NCBI GenBank assembly: GCA_026224775.1
Contig: JAMFRP010000011.1
Location: 1-64,000 of the forward strand
DNA: 64,000 bases
Direction: 5' to 3'
From: Bacteroidota bacterium
Lineage (GTDB): Bacteria > Bacteroidota > Bacteroidia > Sphingobacteriales > Sphingobacteriaceae
Shown here: positions 1 through 7,708 of the stretch, piece after piece
Layout: the number at the start of each line of letters is the position of its first letter
Position numbering within the stretch: the stretch's first letter is position 1
Position numbers and translations under genes: made by a program
The notes under the pieces: generated by a model
Told to the model about the DNA's origin: nothing
The model's database searches: none
Seen by the model: the letters and a program-made list of their open reading frames with translations, nothing else

Positions 1-346
1 TCGCCGGAGAATAGGTTAACCATTTTGTTTCCAATTCCAGCCTTTCCAGGTTCATCGTCGTTTCGAACTTTATCTGAAGATAGTCCTGTCGCTGAACAGC
101 TGAAAGTGTGGACAGCTTATATTGACGCAATTGATCTTTGATACTATTAAAAAAAACGATTTCTTTTTTGATGGTATCCTTTGGTTCTATCTCGTGCAGA
201 TCATCGATGTAGCCATTTGCTAATCCTGGTATAGGAAGAGCATGGTAACCATTAACAAAGCTATGGGTAAATGTGTCGAAACTTGGTTGCGGTTTCGGAT
301 TAAACAAGGAACAATCGGTAAAAATTAAGGCAGTGTGAATTTTCAT
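1..346 (-). CDS. Hypothetical protein, N-terminal part only (runs off window start)
   Basis: Open frame from ATG at 346 on minus strand: MKIHTALIFTDCSLFNPKPQPSFDTFTHSFVNGYHALPIPGLANGYIDDLHEIEPKD...; no stop before window edge. Confidence 0.65.
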   Translation of the reverse strand, partial: MKIHTALIFTDCSLFNPKPQPSFDTFTHSFVNGYHALPIPGLANGYIDDLHEIEPKDTIKKEIVFFNSIKDQLRQYKLSTLSAVQRQDYLQIKFETTMNLERLELETKWLTYSPA

Positions 347-573
347 GGAGTAATATAAGGTGGATAAATACGTCAATCCCCTACTTTAGACTCGCAAGGG
401 CTCAATATAGACAGCTATTTTGTTTATTCGACTAAGTATTACACTCCTTGTTACATAAAAATACTATTTTAATAATTATTACAGCCAATCCTTGGTTGTT
501 TACAGACTGAGTCTGAATCGTTTTATAAAGAACCTGTTTGATTGGGAAAGGATCTATTATAACTTATCGATAT

Positions 574-620
574 TTATTAATGATTTTTTAAGAATTGGTT
601 AATGATTTGGATTTTATTTG
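574..620 (+). promoter_or_regulatory. Triple heptamer direct repeat (11-bp period) plus TTTG -7-like element
   Basis: TTATTAA-TGAT-TTTTTAA-GAAT-TGGTTAA at 574/585/596; TTTG at 617-620. Confidence 0.55.
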
Positions 621-659
621 TTTGACATGATATTGTAAGCCTCATTGATAATCTTCTAT

Positions 660-2915
660 ATGAAAAACCGCCAGTTAACCTTATTGATATTCGCATGCCT
701 GTTAAATATATCTTCTTATTGCCAAACTACAGGCGATACGGTTGCTATCAGTGAAAATATAAACTGGAAAGAGTTTTTAAACCGTAGCGACATGGTTTGG
801 AAAGGCAAACTGCCTGATAACTGGGATAGGGGTGTTTTTTTGGGTAACGGCTGCTTGGGCACTATTTTTTGGGTTAACGATAAAGGCGCGTTTAACTTTG
901 AGGTTTCAAGAGGTGATCTTTACGATCATAGGAATGATGGTGATGGTAAAGCGGTTCTTTATTATACCAATCGCTTGCCTAACGGGCATTTCGAATTGAA
1001 ATTAAGTAATGATATACCCACCGGCAATATTCGTCTTGATCTATGGAACGCGGAAGCGCTGGGAAATGTAAAAAGCGGAGCAAATAATTACAGTATCCGT
1101 TGTTTTACCGCTGCAGACAGGAATGTGATCGTTTTGGAGATCACCGGAGACACGGGAAATCAACTGCATTGGTTTCCTGATACGGCAAAGTCCACCCGGA
1201 AAAACCCTCCGAAGGGCTATATGCCTTATCCTCCTCAAATTATTGAGCATAAAGATGGTATTTCGGTAAGTGTTCAGGAAATGCCGTCGGATGATCAATA
1301 CCATACTGCCGGTTTACCCGAAGGGGAATATGCTACCGCCTGGTTAAGGCAGGTACAGGGTAATAAGGTTACTTATTATATGAGTATGGGTTTATCCTAC
1401 CCTGGCAGAACGGCAGCGAACGAAGCCGTTAGGTTGATTAAGGATGCGCAAAAAGCCGGGACACTTAAATTGGAATATCTTCACCGCTCATGGTGGCATA
1501 GTTATTATCCTAAAAGTTTTGTGTCTATACCCGATGCCGCAATGGAGAGCTTTTACTGGATACAGATGTATAAAATGGGATCAGCCTCCAGACAAGGTGG
1601 GCCTATTTTAGATCTAATGGACCCCTGGTTCAGGCCTACCGTTTGGCCTGCCATTTGGTGGAACCTGAACATTCAGCTTACCTATTGGCCTTTTTATATG
1701 TCAAACCACCTGGATGAAGCGGAACCATTGTCAAGAACGGTTTGGAACGACCGGTTTACCCTGGCAAAAAACGCCGCGCCATATCAAAATGATTCTTTCG
1801 CGATAGGCCGGGGAACGGGGCCTGACGGAAGAACTCCGGTAGGTGGTGAAGTGGGTAATTTACCTTGGGTTATGCACAATCTTTGGATGTATTATCGGAG
1901 TACAATGGATGATAAGTATCTCCGGGAGCAATTATTCCCTTTAATGAAAGGTTCCTTTAATTATCTGCAGCATATCGTCATCAAGCAACCGGATGGAAAA
2001 TGGTCATTGCCTAAAACGGCCTCACCGGAATATACCGATGGCGTAGAAAACAGCAATTATACACTGGCTTGCCTTCGTTGGCTTGCCAATACATTAATTA
2101 TTGCCGATGACCGCCTGAAATTAAATGATCCGATAGTGAATAATTGCAAAGCGATGCTGAACAGGCTGGTACCTTATGAAATAGATAATGCCTCAGGTTT
2201 TATGGTTGGCAAAGGTATGCCTTTTATTAAATCGCACAGGCATTGGTCCCATTTATTCATGATCTACCCCTTTCACGAATACAGATGGGATAATCCGAAG
2301 GAAGCGCCATTAATAAGCAAATCGTTAGAAAACTGGATAACCAAGCCCCAGGCCTTTGCCGGCTATTCATGGTTAGGCGCCGCCTCCATTCTGGAAGCCG
2401 GCGGGTGGAGTGATGAAGCACTAGATTTTTTGCATTCGTTTCTCAGAAAGTCACCCCAGCCTAATACACTTTATCGGGAGGGCTCGCCGGTCATCGAAAC
2501 ACCGTTGGCATACGATCGTACCTTGCAGGAAATGCTAATGACCAGTTACAGCGATACGATCAGGATATTCCCCGGTGCACCATCTGTCTGGAAAAATATT
2601 TCCTTCGCAAGTTTAAGAGCCGAAGGGGCCTTCCTTGTCAGCGCCAGAAGAACATTCGGTGAACTAGATTTCATCGCGATAAAAAGTCTTGCCGGTGAAT
2701 CATGTATAATTAATACGGGATTTAAGGGGCCGGTTAAAGCAACAAATAGGGAGGCTGGTTCGATGAAAGATATGGGCAATGGCATAGTGCGCATATCTCT
2801 AAAAAAGGGTGAATCTACTATTTTATATACTGGGCAACATATTCCTGACATGAATTTACAGCCAGTTAGCCTTCCTGATCAACAAATATCATGGGGCGAA
2901 AGAAAACCACTGTAA
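660..2915 (+). CDS. Secreted glycoside hydrolase, GH95-like (alpha/alpha)6 barrel
   Basis: Signal peptide; WDRGVFLGNGCLGTIFWVNDKGAFNFEVSRGDLYDHR and MHNLWMYYRSTMDDKYLREQLFPLMKGSFNYL resemble GH95. ORF track begins at an upstream TTG; ATG at 660 is preferred. Confidence 0.7.
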   Translation: MKNRQLTLLIFACLLNISSYCQTTGDTVAISENINWKEFLNRSDMVWKGKLPDNWDRGVFLGNGCLGTIFWVNDKGAFNFEVSRGDLYDHRNDGDGKAVLYYTNRLPNGHFELKLSNDIPTGNIRLDLWNAEALGNVKSGANNYSIRCFTAADRNVIVLEITGDTGNQLHWFPDTAKSTRKNPPKGYMPYPPQIIEHKDGISVSVQEMPSDDQYHTAGLPEGEYATAWLRQVQGNKVTYYMSMGLSYPGRTAANEAVRLIKDAQKAGTLKLEYLHRSWWHSYYPKSFVSIPDAAMESFYWIQMYKMGSASRQGGPILDLMDPWFRPTVWPAIWWNLNIQLTYWPFYMSNHLDEAEPLSRTVWNDRFTLAKNAAPYQNDSFAIGRGTGPDGRTPVGGEVGNLPWVMHNLWMYYRSTMDDKYLREQLFPLMKGSFNYLQHIVIKQPDGKWSLPKTASPEYTDGVENSNYTLACLRWLANTLIIADDRLKLNDPIVNNCKAMLNRLVPYEIDNASGFMVGKGMPFIKSHRHWSHLFMIYPFHEYRWDNPKEAPLISKSLENWITKPQAFAGYSWLGAASILEAGGWSDEALDFLHSFLRKSPQPNTLYREGSPVIETPLAYDRTLQEMLMTSYSDTIRIFPGAPSVWKNISFASLRAEGAFLVSARRTFGELDFIAIKSLAGESCIINTGFKGPVKATNREAGSMKDMGNGIVRISLKKGESTILYTGQHIPDMNLQPVSLPDQQISWGERKPL

Positions 2916-2989
2916 CATATACTCTAAATAAATTAACTTATCTGTTCATCGTTAGCCTGGCTTAGCATAATGCTGAATTAATGGTAAAG

Positions 2990-3025
2990 GGCCAGTCTTG
3001 GGCATCATTGTCTGCAAGACCGGCC
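2990..3025. terminator. Stem-loop between convergent genes
   Basis: GGCCAGTCTTG...CAAGACCGGCC, one wobble. Confidence 0.5.
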
Positions 3026-3037
3026 ATTTGTTGCTGA

Positions 3038-3808
3038 TTATATTCCCTTTACTTCGCCACCATCCATTCTAACGGCTGTGCCGGTCATCCATTTTGCTGC
3101 CGATGATACCAGGAAGGCTATAAGTTCCGCGATTTCCTCCGGCTCCCCATAACGTTCAATGTGCGCATCCACCAAAAACTTTGCTTTCGCTTCATCCATG
3201 CTCATATGATTAGCTTCAGACCATTTTTTAAGAAACCCGATGCGGCGATTACTCATTACAGGCCCTGGCAATATACTGTTTACTTGAACACCGTCTATAA
3301 TTCCCTGTTCTGCAAATGCCTTTGCCAGAGCGACAATAGCAGCATTAATAGTAGCTACTGCGGCAAATCCCGGTTTAGGATCTTCAGCTGAATTTCCGGA
3401 AGTAAGGACTACTGATCCCTTGGATGCTTTCAAATAAGGCCATGCTTTGATGGTCAGGCGGCGTGCACCATGTAGCTTCATTTCTGCGCCGTCATTCCAT
3501 TGCTCATCAGTCATTTCAAATAGATGGATCTGTGGCACAGCACCGGCAATATTAACTACCGCGTTAATTTGCCCAAATTTTTCGATGGTTTTAGCAACAA
3601 CTTCATCTACTGCCGACACTTGCCTTAAATCGGCTGCTATAATCAGCGGTTCAGCACCGGCTGCTTTTACAGTTTTTGCTGTTACCTTTAATTCTTCTTC
3701 ACGACGGGCAACCAATACGATTCCTGAGAAATCTTTGGCCAGCCTGATAGCGGTTGCTGCACCAATACCAGCACTTGCTCCTGTTACAATTGCAATTGAA
3801 TTTTTCAT
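3038..3808 (-). CDS. SDR family oxidoreductase
   Basis: N-terminal TGASAGIG Rossmann motif, NIAGA, MDGG C-terminus. Confidence 0.93.
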   Translation of the reverse strand: MKNSIAIVTGASAGIGAATAIRLAKDFSGIVLVARREEELKVTAKTVKAAGAEPLIIAADLRQVSAVDEVVAKTIEKFGQINAVVNIAGAVPQIHLFEMTDEQWNDGAEMKLHGARRLTIKAWPYLKASKGSVVLTSGNSAEDPKPGFAAVATINAAIVALAKAFAEQGIIDGVQVNSILPGPVMSNRRIGFLKKWSEANHMSMDEAKAKFLVDAHIERYGEPEEIAELIAFLVSSAAKWMTGTAVRMDGGEVKGI

Positions 3809-3838
3809 AATTGATAATTAGTTTTTCTAAATACTGTT

Positions 3839-4450
3839 TTACATTTTTATTTTTAATCTCGGTGGCGCCGGTTTCAGATAGAAAAGCAATGCGCACCATA
3901 TCAAACCCAAGCTCCAAAGCGGCAGTCTAAAAGCAAGCAGCATAGCAATAATGAAAAGCCCGATGGTAAAAAATGACCGCATATTCATAATCCGCATGGT
4001 TTTCATGGTTATTCCTACAGATTGGTCGGTACATAACGCTTGCCATACCAAGATCAGATAAGTAATATTCACCATTAAAAAAATAGCCGCATAAATGAAT
4101 ACAGGAACCGGGGCCAGCCGGGTCTGCGCGATCCATGCTGTGGAAAATGGTACCAGAGATACGGAAAACAGCTGTGCGAAATTGCTCCAGATCAAAGGGA
4201 TTGTTGCGAGCTTGGCGTGCCTTAGCAAATAGTGATGGTTAACCCATGCGATGGCAACAAATAAATAACTTAACCCATAGCTTAATGCCGTGGGCCACAA
4301 CTTCCATAATTCCGAAAATGTTGGGTACTGAGGCGGTTTTAATAAAAAAACCATAATTGTAATAATTACTGCAAACACACCGTCTGAAAAGGCATTAAGT
4401 CTTTGCGGTGTAGCAAGGTCATCAGTTGTGTTTTTACTTTCACTTAACAT
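3839..4450 (-). CDS. TMEM175/DUF1211-family integral membrane protein
   Basis: RLNAFSDGVFAVIITIMVFLL signature and multiple TM segments; ATG at 4450 preferred over ORF start 4525. Confidence 0.85.
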   Translation of the reverse strand: MLSESKNTTDDLATPQRLNAFSDGVFAVIITIMVFLLKPPQYPTFSELWKLWPTALSYGLSYLFVAIAWVNHHYLLRHAKLATIPLIWSNFAQLFSVSLVPFSTAWIAQTRLAPVPVFIYAAIFLMVNITYLILVWQALCTDQSVGITMKTMRIMNMRSFFTIGLFIIAMLLAFRLPLWSLGLIWCALLFYLKPAPPRLKIKM

Positions 4451-4533
4451 ATAGATATGAATTAGTGTATTTATTATATTTATTATATTTTTCCGAGGCA
4501 TCAATAAACCATTTTCAGTATGCATTTTTTTTC

Positions 4534-4570
4534 TTTAGTGAGGCGATGCATTCGCAACCGCCTCACTAAA
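4534..4570 (-). terminator. Rho-independent terminator downstream of alpha/beta-hydrolase
   Basis: Perfect 12-bp arms TTTAGTGAGGCG/CGCCTCACTAAA followed on minus strand by T-rich tract. Confidence 0.75.
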
Positions 4571-4587
4571 GGAGGCTCTGAATTTTA

Positions 4588-5457
4588 TTATTTACGCAGC
4601 GTTGCTAAGAACGTAAGGATTTCTTCGCCGATCTCATTTACATGGGTTTCCAATGCGAAGTGACCTGTATCAAAAAACTTTACTATGGCATTTGGCAGGT
4701 CCTTTTTGAAAGCCTCAGCACCCGGCGGCAAAAAGAAAGGGTCCTTATCGCCCCAGACGGCTAATAAAGGCACTTGGCTTTCTTTAAAGTATTTATGGAA
4801 GGTGGGGTAAAGCGCTACATTGGTGGCATAATCTTTAAACAGATCAAGCTGAATTTCCCCATTTTCATCACGGTCAAGGAAAAATTGATCGAGTGAATAG
4901 GATTCCGGCGCTACAAGGCTCTTGTCACTTACACCGGTAAAATATTGCCATTGTGTTGTCTCTGCTGTTGACATCCCCTTTAGATTATTCCGGTTCTCCT
5001 CGGTTGGTTCGGCCCAATATTTTTGTATTGGCTCCCATCCGCCACTCAGCCCTTCTTCATAAGCATTACCGTTTTGTGAAATAATACCGGTGATCTTTTC
5101 AGGATTAGCTACAGCCAGCCTAAAGCCAACTGGAGCACCATAATCAAATACCTGAATGGCAAAACGTTTTAAACCTAATAGGTCTACAAAGCCCTGAATA
5201 TATTTTGTCAGGTTGTCGAATGTATAATTGAAGGATTTGTAATGAGGCGCGTCAGAAAAACCGAAACCGATAAGATCGGGGGCAATGACATGATATTTTT
5301 CGCTCAGGATAGGTATCAGGTTCCTGTACATGTGAGAAGATGTTGGATATCCATGTAATAAGAGTACCACAGGAGCATCTTTTTGTCCTGCTTCACGATA
5401 AAAAATGTTCAGGCCTTCTACCTGTACTTTGCGATAATTTACTGCTGATGTTTTCAT
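4588..5457 (-). CDS. Alpha/beta-hydrolase (haloalkane dehalogenase-like)
   Basis: LLHGYPTSSHMYRNLIP, VFDYGAPVG nucleophile-elbow region, DTGHFALETH; ATG at 5457 preferred. Confidence 0.88.
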   Translation of the reverse strand: MKTSAVNYRKVQVEGLNIFYREAGQKDAPVVLLLHGYPTSSHMYRNLIPILSEKYHVIAPDLIGFGFSDAPHYKSFNYTFDNLTKYIQGFVDLLGLKRFAIQVFDYGAPVGFRLAVANPEKITGIISQNGNAYEEGLSGGWEPIQKYWAEPTEENRNNLKGMSTAETTQWQYFTGVSDKSLVAPESYSLDQFFLDRDENGEIQLDLFKDYATNVALYPTFHKYFKESQVPLLAVWGDKDPFFLPPGAEAFKKDLPNAIVKFFDTGHFALETHVNEIGEEILTFLATLRK

Positions 5458-5491
5458 GATCTTGACAATTAATATTTGGTAGTGGATTAGT

Positions 5492-5523
5492 TTATTTAAA
5501 ACAGACAAGTATGTTTTAAATAA
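5492..5523. promoter_or_regulatory. Palindromic operator, probable TetR site
   Basis: TTATTTAAAACA-gacaagta-TGTTTTAAATAA, perfect 12-bp arms; core AAACAGACAAGTATGTTT. Confidence 0.75.
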
Positions 5524-5537
5524 GTTAAAAAATTAAG

Positions 5538-6404
5538 CTAATTTGCAGGCATTAAAAATGCCTTGATCCTCACGGCGATGCCTTCGTGGTGTTCCTCAAG
5601 TGCTAAATGACTGGTCTCATAAACATGTAATTCAGCGGAGGGCACGTCTTTTTTAATCGCCTCGGCGGCCGACAGCGGAAAAAAAACATCGTTCTTTCCC
5701 CATACCAAAAGTATCCGGGGTTGCTCCTCCTTCAGGAATTTCTGCCATTTGGGGTATTCTTCGATATTGGTTCGGTAATCATAAAGAAGGTCCAACTGAA
5801 TCTCTTCCTGACCAGGACGGCTTAAATAATATAAGGCGTTCAGATAACCATCCGGATTTATATTGGCTATATCTTTCGCACCATTCAGGAAGAATAACTT
5901 AATGCCCTCCAATGTCAACAAAGGCTTAACCAGTTTCTCAGTTTCTTCATGGCGATCTTGAAGGAAAGGCGCAGCATTATGCATTGCCGGCCCCAGGCCT
6001 TCTTCATACATATTAGAATTTTGAAGAATATAATTATTAAATAAATCCGGTCTTCTTGATGCGATGCGGAATGTTATTGGTCCACCATAGCCTAAAGCAT
6101 AAACATTAGGGTGAGTTAGCCCCATTTGGGCTATAAATTTTTCGATGCTTAAAGAAATATTATCAAATGTATAATCGAAGTTTTCTTTGTTGGGTATATC
6201 GCTGTTTCCGAAACCGGGGAAATCTGGTGCAACCAAATAAAAGTCTTCTTTCAGGTCATGAATCAATTCCTGGAAAGCACTGGATGCGTTAGGGATTCCA
6301 TTCAATAAAATAAGCTGTGGTTTGCTTTTATCACCTGCCTCCCTGTAAAAAATGTTGATCCCGTCAACATTTATTGTTTTGTAATAAATCGCTTGTTTTC
6401 TCAT
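5538..6404 (-). CDS. Alpha/beta-hydrolase, paralogue of 4588-5457
   Basis: INIFYREAGDKSKPQLILLNGIPNASSAFQELI; ETSHLALEEH. Confidence 0.87.
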   Translation of the reverse strand: MRKQAIYYKTINVDGINIFYREAGDKSKPQLILLNGIPNASSAFQELIHDLKEDFYLVAPDFPGFGNSDIPNKENFDYTFDNISLSIEKFIAQMGLTHPNVYALGYGGPITFRIASRRPDLFNNYILQNSNMYEEGLGPAMHNAAPFLQDRHEETEKLVKPLLTLEGIKLFFLNGAKDIANINPDGYLNALYYLSRPGQEEIQLDLLYDYRTNIEEYPKWQKFLKEEQPRILLVWGKNDVFFPLSAAEAIKKDVPSAELHVYETSHLALEEHHEGIAVRIKAFLMPAN

Positions 6405-6445
6405 TTTTCTTTTTGAATTATTGCTGTTTTTTAACCTTTAGTACA

Positions 6446-6463
6446 ATACAGATAGGTCTGTTT
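6446..6463. promoter_or_regulatory. Probable TetR operator
   Basis: ATACAGATAGGTCTGTTT matches AAACAGACAAGTCTGTTT at 15/18 positions with same half-site spacing. Confidence 0.65.
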
Positions 6464-6516
6464 TTTTAATTTTGTTGCTTATGATTTATTATTAATTACT
6501 ATATAAATTAGTTGGT

Positions 6517-7074
6517 TTATTTACTATCCAGGAGTTTTTTAGCTATGTTTCGCGCACTGATTACCGGCCAAACGTCATCATGTACCTTATTCGCGCTTAG
6601 AGCACCTTCAAATAGGATATACATTTCATCCGCCAGATCTTCTTTTCCAATTGGTTCCAGAATACGGGAAAACAATCTGCGCACGCCATTTTTTTGTTTT
6701 TTTATCTGTGTCCGTATCCGTTCATCTTCCTTGGGTATCTCTGAAATAATATTTAAGAAATTACAACCGTAATATTCTTTTTCTTGAACCAACTCAATCA
6801 GAAAATCGAAAATTGCCAATACCTTTTCTTTAGGATCAGAAAATTTGTCTGCGGCTCCCTTTAATGCCTCATCTGTAGCCAATCCCGAACTTTCCAGGTA
6901 AGTCATTAAAATATCTTCTTTCGAACGGAAACTAGTGTAAAGAGATGATTTGACAACCCCTGATTCTTCAACTATCTGATTAATACCCGTATTTCCATAT
7001 CCCTGTTTGTAAAATAAACGGGATGCAGTATCTACAATTGTTTGTTTGACGGCATTCTTTCTTTCGTTACGCAT
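6517..7074 (-). CDS. TetR/AcrR family transcriptional regulator
   Basis: IVDTASRLFYKQGYGNTGINQIVEESGVVKSSLYTSFRSKEDIL HTH; ATG at 7074 preferred. Confidence 0.93.
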   Translation of the reverse strand: MRNERKNAVKQTIVDTASRLFYKQGYGNTGINQIVEESGVVKSSLYTSFRSKEDILMTYLESSGLATDEALKGAADKFSDPKEKVLAIFDFLIELVQEKEYYGCNFLNIISEIPKEDERIRTQIKKQKNGVRRLFSRILEPIGKEDLADEMYILFEGALSANKVHDDVWPVISARNIAKKLLDSK

Positions 7075-7099
7075 AAGGCAAACATAAAATAAATTATTC

Positions 7100-7117
7100 A
7101 AACAGACAAGTCTGTTT
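7100..7117. promoter_or_regulatory. TetR operator (perfect palindrome)
   Basis: AAACAGAC-AA-GTCTGTTT about 25 nt upstream of tetR start. Confidence 0.8.
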
Positions 7118-7178
7118 TTATAAAAAATATATTTTTATAAAATGCTTAAGTAGGCCAGGTTACACTTTAATATGATGA

Positions 7179-7442
7179 TTATTTTGAAAATTGATTCAGT
7201 GGTTTAGCCAGGTTCAGACGATCGAGAACGGTGCCCGGAGCATATTTATAAGGTACCAGGCCACGGCGTTGAAGCTCAGCAATCACCTCATTCATAAACC
7301 GCAGCCAATCCTCAGGTATGGTTGGGAACATCAAAGCAAAGCCGTAGGTAGCATCGGCCACAAACCATTCTTCCAATCGGTCCGTAATCCCTTAGGAGTT
7401 CCGCCTATTATCGGTGTGCTACCCGTATTGGCGACTATATAG
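7179..7442 (-). pseudogene. C-terminal remnant of LLM-class flavin monooxygenase (NtaA/SnaA type)
   Basis: ITDRLEEWFVADATYGFALMFP...ELQRRGLVPYKY...LRLNL preceded in another frame by ANTGSTPIIGGTPKG. Confidence 0.75.
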
Positions 7443-7708
7443 GACACTTCGCTTAGGGTGCGCCCCTCGTTTTTATGTTGTTTTACTGATTGTTTTTTCT
7501 GATGACCATTGATCTAATGAAAATAAGCCTGGCCCGTATGACATAGCAATTATTTGCATAAGATAACTCATTGTCCTTAGCACATCGGGATAGGCATACG
7601 TATGCAGTTGTAAAAAATCATTGTCAACTCTCAAAAAACTGTATATTCACATTGCCAATTGTGACATTTTTAAATTTCATCAGCCTGTTGAAATTAAAAC
7701 CCATTATA

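Noticed and set aside
3820-3850. Possible TetR half-site upstream of the SDR gene
   Set aside because: Only one AAACAG half-site on the minus strand; no symmetric partner at the spacing of the other operators
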